DNA of 8,376 nt from a bacterium. GTDB taxonomy: Bacteria; Patescibacteriota; Minisyncoccia; Phycocordibacterales; Phycocordibacteraceae. The stretch covers positions 1 through 8,376 of the forward strand of contig JAKAMJ010000027.1 in NCBI GenBank assembly GCA_021812955.1, read 5' to 3'. Shown piece by piece: positions 1-5,637 of this stretch. Within the stretch, counting starts at the first letter, position 1, and every line of letters begins with the position of its first letter. A model generated the notes under the pieces. It was not told the DNA's origin. It searched no databases and worked only from the letters and a program-made list of their open reading frames with translations. Made by a program: the position numbers and the translations under genes.

Positions 1-2
1 CC

Positions 3-380
3 GGCGTCCTGATACCTGAGCACCGCCAGGCTGGCGTCACTGGAGTCGTCGTGAAGACCTCCGCCGGAATGGCATTCCGCATCCCGCTCGTATCCATCGG
101 CAATATCAACGCGACGCTCAAGACGCTGAAAGAAAAAGGCTTCTGGACCTACGGCCTCTTGATGGAGGGATCGACGGCGCTCGGTTCCGAGGCGTTCGAC
201 GTACCGGCGGCGTTCGTAATCGGCAACGAGGGCGCGGGCATCCGCGAGAAGACGCTCGATGCGTGCGACATCTCGCTCTCGATACCGATGCACCAGCGCA
301 CCGAATCGCTCAACGCCGCCGTCTCCGCCGCGGTCGTATTCTACGAATGGAGCCGCAAGCACCCGGAGCACCTTTCATAA
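3..380 (+). CDS. rlmB: SpoU/TrmH-family RNA 2'-O-methyltransferase, C-terminal part (5' end outside window)
   Basis: The frame is open from the left edge to TAA at 378-380, giving 125 residues of a protein that begins outside the window. It opens GVLIPEHRQAGVTG and continues KTSAGMAFRIPLVSIGN, the pattern of the RlmB/TrmH catalytic domain. SpoU motif 2 (AFVIGNEGAGIREKTLD, then LSIPM) and motif 3 (ESLNAAVSAAVVFYEW) follow; these form the trefoil-knot SAM pocket. Family members use SAM to methylate a ribose 2'-OH in rRNA or tRNA. The IPEHRQA stretch resembles the RlmB type, which targets G2251 of 23S rRNA, but with the N-terminal substrate-binding domain missing from view the exact target is inferred. 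The stop overlaps the start of the next methyltransferase (TAATG), implying translational coupling of two RNA-modifying enzymes. Confidence 0.9.
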   Translation, partial: GVLIPEHRQAGVTGVVVKTSAGMAFRIPLVSIGNINATLKTLKEKGFWTYGLLMEGSTALGSEAFDVPAAFVIGNEGAGIREKTLDACDISLSIPMHQRTESLNAAVSAAVVFYEWSRKHPEHLS

Positions 381-1306
381 TGGCGAAAGAATTGCACTAC
401 GACCGACACCTCACTTCCCTTCCCTGGAGCGATTACGAGCTCCTCGACTCGGGCGAGAATATGAAGCTGGAGCGCTTCGGCGAAGTTATCGTCGCGCGCC
501 CGGAGACGCAAGCGCTGTGGAATAAGCTCCGCCCCGAGCTCTGGAACAAGGCGCACGCCGTGTTCGCATTCCGCGACAAACGCGGCGGGTGGGACGTGCG
601 CAAGCCGATTCCAGAGTCGTGGGAACTGGCGTGGGATGATACCCGCTTCACTGCAGCACTCACCGGATTCAAACACACTGGCATTTTCCCCGAACAAGCA
701 CCGAACTGGGCGTGGCTGCGCGAGCGCCTAGGCGGAAATATCGAAGTCAGACTTCCCTACAATTTAGGGAAGTCTGACTTCGATATTTCAGCACCCAGAA
801 AAGTGCTGAATCTTTTCGGATACACCGGCATCGCGACCGCCGTCGCTGCGCGAGCGGGCGCGCACGTCACTCATGTGGACGCCTCGAAGCAGTCGCTCGA
901 CTGGGCGCACGACAACGCGCGGCGCTCGCTGGTGAGCGAAGACGCTATCCGCTGGATGCTCGACGACGCGCTCGCGTTCGCCAAGCGCGAAGCGCGGCGC
1001 GGCGCGGAATACGACGGCGTCATCCTCGACCCGCCTGCGTTCGGTCGCGGCGCGAAAGGCGAGGTGTGGAAGATCGAAGAAGCGCTTCCCGAGCTGCTCG
1101 ACACGCTGCGCGAGATACTCTCTGACGCGCCAGGTTCGTTCTTCTTACTGAACGGATACGCGGCTGGCTACGCCAGCCGCGCTTTCGCACAAGCCGTCGA
1201 GAGCACCTTCGGCAAAGTCGACGGCGAGAGCGGGGAGCTTTTCATCCGCGAATCTTCTTCTGAGCGCGTCATCCCCGCCGGCATCTATGTGCGCTTCGTG
1301 CGATAA
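380..1306 (+). CDS. Class I SAM-dependent methyltransferase (RlmI-like, COG1092 type)
   Basis: This 308-residue protein starts at ATG 380, which shares its A with the preceding TAA. The same frame is open further upstream, but homology begins at MAKELHYDRH. There is no Shine-Dalgarno, so termination-reinitiation is likely. The N-terminal part (DYELLDSGENMKLERFGEVIVARPE) matches the region before the catalytic fold in Methyltrans_SAM proteins. The Rossmann fold has motif I at about residues 142-150 (VLNLFGYTG), an acidic ribose-binding strand (HVTHVDAS) and motif IV at 217-221 (DPPAF). The DPP-F signature suggests base methylation of rRNA, as in RlmI/RlmK, though the exact substrate is unknown. 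Residues 119-137, in the linker before motif I, are encoded by a 55-nt perfect palindrome carrying the KSDF sequence, probably an insertion. A second palindrome encodes residues 260-268. Family call is firm; target base is not. Confidence 0.9.
   Translation: MAKELHYDRHLTSLPWSDYELLDSGENMKLERFGEVIVARPETQALWNKLRPELWNKAHAVFAFRDKRGGWDVRKPIPESWELAWDDTRFTAALTGFKHTGIFPEQAPNWAWLRERLGGNIEVRLPYNLGKSDFDISAPRKVLNLFGYTGIATAVAARAGAHVTHVDASKQSLDWAHDNARRSLVSEDAIRWMLDDALAFAKREARRGAEYDGVILDPPAFGRGAKGEVWKIEEALPELLDTLREILSDAPGSFFLLNGYAAGYASRAFAQAVESTFGKVDGESGELFIRESSSERVIPAGIYVRFVR
735..789 (+). repeat. Intragenic KSDF-type palindromic element, copy 1 (in methyltransferase)
   Basis: The arms 735-759 and 765-789 are perfect 25-nt inverted repeats around the 5-nt loop CAATT. 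Each arm contains a 13-mer that is itself almost palindromic: GAAGTCAGACTTC on the left and GAAGTCTGACTTC on the right. The left core is read as E-V-R-L and the right core as K-S-D-F. The insert adds about 18 residues in the linker just before SAM motif I and keeps the frame. The same core occurs in both tsaD elements. Confidence 0.9.
1159..1181 (+). repeat. Perfect intragenic palindrome, 10-bp arms, TAC loop
   Basis: CGCGGCTGGC at 1159-1168 pairs exactly with 1172-1181 around TAC. It lies within the methyltransferase C-terminal region and encodes about residues 260-268 (AAGYASRA). It has no T-run and sits inside a gene, so it is not a normal terminator. It resembles the longer triloop palindromes in tsaD. 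Confidence 0.7.
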
Positions 1307-1310
1307 GCGG

Positions 1311-1316
1311 TACACT
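1311..1316 (+). promoter_or_regulatory. Extended -10 promoter (TACACT) for the DHH gene, leaderless type
   Basis: GCGGTACACT lies just after the methyltransferase stop. Only 8 nt separate TACACT from the ATG at 1325, so a start site about 7 nt past the -10 box would fall on or next to the ATG. It resembles the TGGTATACT boxes elsewhere in the window. No -35 box is obvious. Confidence 0.55.
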
Positions 1317-1324
1317 ACGCTCAT

Positions 1325-2191
1325 ATGCATGAACACCATAAAGAGATAGCGGTCCTATACCACGGCGGCTGCCCCGACGGCTTCGGCGGAGCGTACGCCG
1401 CATGGAAGAAATTCGGCGACACGGCGGAATATATCCCCGTCAAATATGGCCTTCCCGTCCCCGACGGGCTCGCCGGCCGAAAGCTGTACTTCGTCGATTT
1501 CTGCTACCCTAAAGAGATCATGGAGCCGATCATCGCGGCGGCCGCGTCTGTCACGGTGCTCGACCACCACCTCGGCAACAAAGAAAATGTCGAGAGCATG
1601 CCCGAGTACCGGTTCGACGAGAACCATTCCGGCGCGGTAGTTGCGTGGGGTTATTTCCACCCGGGCATGCCGGTACCGGCTATGCTGAAATACGTCGAGG
1701 ACGGCGACCTGTACGTCTTCAGGCTGCCCGACTCGCGCGCGATGCTTTCATACATGTATGCGCAACCGTTCCATTTCGACACGTGGGACGAGCTCGCACG
1801 AAAGATGGAGAGCGAGACGGGGCTCGCGGAGATCCTCAAGACCGGCAGGATCTACGCCGAGCATTTCGCCATCCTCGTCGAGCAGATTGCCAACAAGGCG
1901 GTTCTCGTGTCGTTTGAAGGCTACGAATGCTACCTCGCGAGCGGCGCGCAGATGTTCACGTCGGATGTCGGGAACCGGCTCGCGCGCCTGAAGCCGCCTA
2001 TCGGTATCATCGCAAGCCTGCACGGAGATGTCCTCAACGTATCGCTCCGGAGCGACCCGAGTATAGACGTGTCGGCTATCGCGCGGAAATATGGCGGGAA
2101 CGGGCACCCGCATGCAGCAGCGTTCAGGCTCAAATGGGGCGACACGCTCCCCTGGACGGTCATCAAGCACGATGCGAATCCTCTCGATTGA
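1325..2191 (+). CDS. DHH/DHHA1-family phosphoesterase
   Basis: This 288-residue protein begins at ATG 1325, only 8 nt after a -10-like box and without a Shine-Dalgarno, so its mRNA is probably leaderless. The N-terminal DHH domain carries YHGGCPDGFGGAYAA (metal-binding His and Asp), VDFCYP (motif II Asp) and VLDHHLG (the DHH motif). The C-terminal DHHA1 domain has VSLRSDPSIDVSAIARKYGGNGHPHAAAF, where the usual GGGH signature appears as GGNGH. Enzymes with this architecture are Mn-dependent hydrolases such as RecJ-like nucleases, oligoribonucleases (NrnA) and cyclic-dinucleotide phosphodiesterases. The compact length of about 290 residues favours small-substrate phosphoesterase activity over RecJ exonuclease, but the substrate cannot be read from sequence. 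The last 20 nt overlap the start of tsaD, so the two genes are probably translated together. Confidence 0.9.
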   Translation: MHEHHKEIAVLYHGGCPDGFGGAYAAWKKFGDTAEYIPVKYGLPVPDGLAGRKLYFVDFCYPKEIMEPIIAAAASVTVLDHHLGNKENVESMPEYRFDENHSGAVVAWGYFHPGMPVPAMLKYVEDGDLYVFRLPDSRAMLSYMYAQPFHFDTWDELARKMESETGLAEILKTGRIYAEHFAILVEQIANKAVLVSFEGYECYLASGAQMFTSDVGNRLARLKPPIGIIASLHGDVLNVSLRSDPSIDVSAIARKYGGNGHPHAAAFRLKWGDTLPWTVIKHDANPLD

Positions 2192-3437
2192 AACCAGCTG
2201 TGATGAGACGGCCATCGCGATAGTCGAGGCGGCAGGCGACGAGCAAGCTGCGCAGTTCCGCGTGCTCGGCAATGCGCTCATCTCGCAGATAGACATACAC
2301 AAAGAATACGGCGGCGTCTTCCCGGCGCTCGCCAAGCGCGAGCACGCGAAAAACCTCGTGCCAATACTCGAAGCGGCGCTCGAAGAAGCCGAGATGCTGC
2401 GCGAAGATACGCAGGCCTGGAGCGAAGAGACGCGCGACAAAATCGCTGCGATTTTGTCGCGCGAACCCGGCCTCGCCGAAGCATTCTTCGATTTCGTCGG
2501 AGAATGCGAGCCACCCGCCATCGACGCCATAGCAGTCACCGCCGGCCCTGGGCTCGAGCCGGCGCTCTGGGTGGGGGTAAACTTCGCACGGGCGCTCTCG
2601 CTCGCGTGGCAGAAACCTGTCGTCGCGGTGAACCACATGGAGGGCCACATCATGGCCGCCCTCGCCAGTCGAAACGATTCGGAGAAGTCAGACTTTAAGA
2701 ATTCAAAAAAGTCTGACTTCCTCGAATCGTCCGTCACCGATCGACTTGGAATAAAGGACGTGAAGATGCCGGTGCTGGCATTGCTCATTTCCGGCGGGCA
2801 CACCGAGCTCGTGCTCATGGAAAACTGGCTTGAATACAAGCTGGTCGGCCGGACGCTCGACGACGCGGTCGGCGAGGCGTTCGACAAAGTCGCGCGCATG
2901 CTCGGACTCCCCTACCCGGGCGGCCCCGAAGTCTCGCGCCTCGCCGAACAGCTTCGCGAATCAGAATCCGTGAAGTCAGACTTCAAAATGCATTCTAGAA
3001 GTCTGACTTCTGGATTCGCGCTGCCGCGGCCGATGATAAACGACGCGACATGCAATTTTTCTTTCTCTGGACTCAAGACTGCCGTGCTTACGCTCCTGAA
3101 GAAAAATCCGGAAATGTCAAACCAGGAGAAACAGCACATCGCGCACGAATTCGAAAATGCAGTAACCGAAGTCCTCTGGAAAAAGACAGAACGCGCCCTC
3201 GAAGACTCGGGCGCGCAAACCCTCGTCATCGGCGGCGGCGTCTCCGCCAACACGCACATCCGCCGCTTCTTCCGCGAACGGCTGGACACTACGTGTCCAG
3301 CCGTTGAGTTCCGGATTCCGTCGGCAGCGCTCTCGACCGACAATGCCATCATGATCGCCCTCGCTGGCTTCTACCGCGCGCGCCGCGAAGAGTTCTCCGC
3401 CGACCTCATCGCCAACGGAAACCGCTCGCTCTCATAA
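2172..3437 (+). CDS. tsaD: tRNA N6-adenosine threonylcarbamoyltransferase TsaD, enlarged by inserts
   Basis: TsaD transfers the threonylcarbamoyl group to A37 of ANN-decoding tRNAs, working with TsaB and TsaE. I chose ATG 2172 because MRILSIETSCDETAIAI is the canonical family N-terminus; the frame upstream is open but unrelated. It overlaps the DHH gene by 20 nt and lacks a Shine-Dalgarno, suggesting coupling. Visible landmarks are YGGVFPALAKREH (47-59), the metal ligands in NHMEGH (H155, H159), SGGHTEL (208-213), DDAVGEAFDKVARMLGLPYPGGP (230-252), FSFSGLKTA (296-304), GGGVSAN (354-360) and STDNA with D390. The protein is 421 residues against about 340 usually. The excess lies in residues 75-112, of a kind I recall from other CPR TsaDs, and in two KSDF-type palindromic inserts at about 168-187 and 265-282. 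All catalytic motifs survive, so it should be functional. Confidence 0.97.
   Translation: MRILSIETSCDETAIAIVEAAGDEQAAQFRVLGNALISQIDIHKEYGGVFPALAKREHAKNLVPILEAALEEAEMLREDTQAWSEETRDKIAAILSREPGLAEAFFDFVGECEPPAIDAIAVTAGPGLEPALWVGVNFARALSLAWQKPVVAVNHMEGHIMAALASRNDSEKSDFKNSKKSDFLESSVTDRLGIKDVKMPVLALLISGGHTELVLMENWLEYKLVGRTLDDAVGEAFDKVARMLGLPYPGGPEVSRLAEQLRESESVKSDFKMHSRSLTSGFALPRPMINDATCNFSFSGLKTAVLTLLKKNPEMSNQEKQHIAHEFENAVTEVLWKKTERALEDSGAQTLVIGGGVSANTHIRRFFRERLDTTCPAVEFRIPSAALSTDNAIMIALAGFYRARREEFSADLIANGNRSLS
2431..2463 (+). repeat. Perfect intragenic palindrome in tsaD, 15-16-bp arms
   Basis: CGCGCGACAAAATCGC at 2431-2446 is the exact reverse complement of 2448-2463 around a single T; as a hairpin it has 15 pairs and loop CTG. 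It encodes residues 87-98 (TRDKIAAILSRE), inside the extra segment between the N-terminal lobe and AIDAIAVTAGPG. No T-run follows. Confidence 0.85.
2674..2730 (+). repeat. Intragenic KSDF-type palindromic element, copy 2 (in tsaD)
   Basis: The 23-nt arms 2674-2696 and 2708-2730 pair with one G-U and one A-C mismatch around the 11-nt loop at 2697-2707. Both cores are read as K-S-D-F (EKSDFKNSKKSDFLES). It lies between NHMEGHIMAAL and the strand VLALLISGGHT, where other TsaD proteins have a short loop. The outer arms (ACGATTCG / CGAATCGT) differ from those of copy 1 but are complementary to each other. Confidence 0.9.
2964..3017 (+). repeat. Intragenic KSDF-type palindromic element, copy 3 (in tsaD)
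   Basis: GAATCC at 2964-2969 plus GAAGTCAGACTTC at 2972-2984 pair with GAAGTCTGACTTC at 2998-3010 plus GGATTC at 3012-3017. One bulged base is left over, and the loop is 13 nt, AT-rich. The left core is read as K-S-D-F but the right core in another frame as S-L-T-S. The insert sits between GGPEVSRLAEQL and FALPRPM, normally a short surface loop in TsaD. Confidence 0.88.
3277..3305 (+). repeat. Perfect intragenic palindrome in tsaD, 13-bp arms, TAC loop
   Basis: AACGGCTGGACAC at 3277-3289 pairs exactly with 3293-3305 around TAC. It encodes residues 369-378 between the GGVSAN helix and the IPS...STDN strand. It has the same loop trinucleotide as the palindrome in the upstream methyltransferase gene and no T-run. 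Confidence 0.8.
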
Positions 3438-3445
3438 CTCATATT

Positions 3446-3454
3446 TGCTATATT
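3446..3454 (+). promoter_or_regulatory. Extended -10 promoter (TGC-TATATT) for valS, leaderless type
   Basis: TGCTATATT sits in the 24-nt gap between the tsaD stop and the valS ATG at 3462. Seven nt separate the box from the ATG, so the predicted start site coincides with the start codon. No -35 box and no clear Shine-Dalgarno are visible. Confidence 0.6.
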
Positions 3455-3461
3455 TTAGGCA

Positions 3462-5576
3462 ATGGATGAGAAATTTCTGAAGCCCTACGACCCGACCGCG
3501 ACCGAGGGTCGTATCTATGCCGCATGGGAAAAGAGCGGTCTTTTCAACCCCGACGAGTGCGTGAAGCAAGGCGCCACCCCAGCAGACGCACCGACCTATT
3601 CAATCGTCCTCCCGCCGCCGAACGTCACCGGCCGCCTCCACATGGGCCACGCGCTCATGCTCGCGGTCGAGGATTCGTTCGTCCGCTATAAGCGCATGCG
3701 CGGCTTCCGCACGCTCTGGCTGCCGGGCACCGATCACGCTGCCATCGCGACGCAATCGGTCGTCGAGAAGCAGGTCAAAAAGGAAGAGGGCAAGAGCCGC
3801 CACGACCTAGGGCGCGAGGAGCTGCTTAAGCGCATCGAGGCGTTTGCTGCGCAGAGCCACGACACCATAGTGAACCAGCTGAAGACGATGGGAGCGTCGC
3901 TCGATTGGTCGCGCGAGGCGTTCACTCTCGACGAGAAGCGCAGCCGCGCCGTGCGCACTGTCTTCAAGCGCATGTACGACGCCGGCCTCATCTATCGCGG
4001 CATGCGCATCGTCAACTGGGACCCGAAGGGCCAGACGACCATCTCAGACGACGAGATCGTCTACGAAGAACGCGCCGCGAAGCTCTACACGTTCCGCTAT
4101 TCAAAAGACTTCCCCATCCCAGTCGCAACCACGCGCCCAGAGACCAAAGTCGGCGACGTGGGCGTCGCCGTGCACCCCGACGACGCTCGCTACAAGGAAT
4201 TCGTCGGTAAAGAATACGACGCCGTCTTCTGCGACGTGCCGATCCACATCAAGGTCGTGGCCGATAAGGAAGTCGACCCAGCCTTCGGCACCGGCGCCGT
4301 CGGCCTCACGCCGGCGCACAGCAAGATCGACTGGGAGATAGCCGATAGGCACGAGCTCTCGCACGAATCGGTCGTGATAAACGAATACGCGAAGATGACG
4401 GTCAGCGGGCGGCTCAATGGGAAGAAGACCGCCGAGGCGCGGGGTATCGTCGTCGACTGGCTCAAGAGCGAGGGGCTCTTCGAGAAAGAAGAAGATACCG
4501 TGCAGAGCGTCGCTACCGCAGAGCGCACGGGCGGTGTCATCGAACCATTGCCGAAGCTCCAGTGGTGGGTCGAGGTGGACAAGGAAGTGCCTGGCCGCGG
4601 GAAGACGCTCAAAGAGCTCATGCTCGAGCCGGTGCGCTCGGGAGCAATCAAGATCATCCCTGAGCATATCGAGAAGACCTATTACCACTGGATCGAAAAT
4701 CTCCGCGACTGGTGCATCAGCCGGCAGATCTGGTACGGGCACCGTATACCTGTCTGGTACCGCGGCGAGGAGATCGCCGTCGGAGAGGCGCCCACGGGCG
4801 ATGGCTGGGCGCAAGACGAGGACACGCTCGACACCTGGTTCTCCTCCGGCTTGTGGACATTCTCGACACTCGGCTGGCCGGAAGACACCGAAGATTTCCA
4901 TACCTACCACCCGACCGATCTGCTCGAGACCGGCCCCGACATCATATTCTTCTGGGTCGCACGCATGATACTCATGACCGAGTTCACGCTCGGAACCATC
5001 CCGTTCAAGACGGTGTACATCCACGGCCTCGTGCGCGATGCGCAAGGGCGCAAGATGAGCAAATCGCTCGGCAATAATATGGACCCGCTCGATGTGAAAG
5101 CGAGGTTCGGAGCCGATGCGGCACGCATGGCGCTCATCGTCGGCAACACGCCGGGCACAGACATGCGCATAAGCGAAGACAAGATAAAAGGCTACAGCCG
5201 CTTCGCGAACAAGCTCTGGAACATCGCGCGGTTCGTGCTCGAACATTCTGATACCCCGATGATCCGCGACATGCAAGAGCTGGAGCGATACGGCATTTCT
5301 CAGCTGGTAAAGGAAGTTACCGACGACATAGAGAATTATCGCGCGTATCTCGCCGCCGAGAAGGTTTATCACTACATCTGGCACACCTTCGCGGACAAGA
5401 TCCTTGAAGAGAGTAAAAAGGACGAGACTATCCAATCCGACCTGTATTCCATCCTGCTCGTCTGTCTCAAGCTACTCCACCCGTTCATGCCGTTCGTCAC
5501 CGAGGAGATCTGGCAATCGATGCCGGCCAAAGACGCGAGATTCCTGATGGTGTCGCGGTGGCCGCAGCCTGAGTAG
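3462..5576 (+). CDS. valS: Valyl-tRNA synthetase, short form
   Basis: ValRS charges tRNA-Val with valine in the cytoplasm. Landmarks are PPPNVTGRLHMGHA (HIGH signature as HMGH, 60-63), NWDPKGQTTISDDEIV before the editing domain, TTRPET (223-228), WCISRQIWYGHRIPVW, and KMSKS (531-535). The final part (LLHPFMPFVTEEIWQSMP) belongs to the anticodon-binding helical domain. At 704 residues it is well below the roughly 880-950 of typical bacterial ValRS, because it ends right after that domain and lacks the C-terminal coiled-coil arm. In the editing pocket FGTGAVGLTPAHSKID (275-290), the usual Lys and first Asp are Gly281 and Ser287, while Thr283 and Asp290 remain. ATG 3462 gives the expected N-terminus. 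A promoter 7 nt upstream suggests a leaderless message. Confidence 0.97.
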   Translation: MDEKFLKPYDPTATEGRIYAAWEKSGLFNPDECVKQGATPADAPTYSIVLPPPNVTGRLHMGHALMLAVEDSFVRYKRMRGFRTLWLPGTDHAAIATQSVVEKQVKKEEGKSRHDLGREELLKRIEAFAAQSHDTIVNQLKTMGASLDWSREAFTLDEKRSRAVRTVFKRMYDAGLIYRGMRIVNWDPKGQTTISDDEIVYEERAAKLYTFRYSKDFPIPVATTRPETKVGDVGVAVHPDDARYKEFVGKEYDAVFCDVPIHIKVVADKEVDPAFGTGAVGLTPAHSKIDWEIADRHELSHESVVINEYAKMTVSGRLNGKKTAEARGIVVDWLKSEGLFEKEEDTVQSVATAERTGGVIEPLPKLQWWVEVDKEVPGRGKTLKELMLEPVRSGAIKIIPEHIEKTYYHWIENLRDWCISRQIWYGHRIPVWYRGEEIAVGEAPTGDGWAQDEDTLDTWFSSGLWTFSTLGWPEDTEDFHTYHPTDLLETGPDIIFFWVARMILMTEFTLGTIPFKTVYIHGLVRDAQGRKMSKSLGNNMDPLDVKARFGADAARMALIVGNTPGTDMRISEDKIKGYSRFANKLWNIARFVLEHSDTPMIRDMQELERYGISQLVKEVTDDIENYRAYLAAEKVYHYIWHTFADKILEESKKDETIQSDLYSILLVCLKLLHPFMPFVTEEIWQSMPAKDARFLMVSRWPQPE

Positions 5577-5577
5577 T

Positions 5578-5610
5578 AACAGATTTCGGGCAGGCTGCCC
5601 GAAATCTGTT
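5578..5610 (+). terminator. Perfect intergenic palindrome after valS, possible terminator without T-run
   Basis: AACAGATTTCGGGCAG at 5578-5593 is the exact reverse complement of 5595-5610 around one G; as a hairpin it has a GGC loop. It starts one base after the valS TAG and ends 14 nt before the prsW -10 box. The 3' side ends GTTGCCACG, without the U-tract of a typical intrinsic terminator. It may still stop transcription, protect the mRNA 3' end, or belong to the same palindrome class as those inside genes. Confidence 0.5.
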
Positions 5611-5621
5611 GCCACGAGGGC

Positions 5622-5630
5622 TGGTATACT
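5622..5630 (+). promoter_or_regulatory. Extended -10 promoter (TGG-TATACT) for prsW-like gene, leaderless type
   Basis: TGGTATACT is followed after 7 nt by ATG 5638. The identical nonamer occurs on the - strand upstream of the glutaredoxin gene. The spacing puts the predicted start site on the ATG. Confidence 0.65.
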
Positions 5631-5637
5631 AGTATCA

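Noticed and set aside
735..789. Palindrome in the methyltransferase gene as a transcription terminator marking a broken gene
   Set aside because: The frame continues through it into intact SAM motifs, and no U-tract follows the stem.
1669..1680. 12-bp palindrome GCCGGTACCGGC in the DHH gene
   Set aside because: It is short, has no spacer, and is plausible by chance in GC-rich coding DNA; no second copy was noticed.
2189..2191. Possible recoding of TGA as glycine, known in some CPR lineages
   Set aside because: TGA ends the DHH gene at a natural C-terminus, and the annotated genes contain no in-frame TGA.
1748..2899. Long antisense open frame on the - strand across the DHH and tsaD genes
   Set aside because: It lies opposite two clearly conserved genes, shows no recognisable domain and has Ser/Arg-rich composition typical of a GC-rich shadow frame.
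735..3017. The three KSDF-type repeats as part of a CRISPR array or other spaced repeat array
   Set aside because: There are only three units, unevenly spaced and inside two protein-coding genes; there are no spacers and no cas genes.
4101..5435. 444-codon antisense open frame opposite valS
   Set aside because: The valS frame is fully conserved through this region; the antisense product matches nothing recognisable and reflects codon bias.
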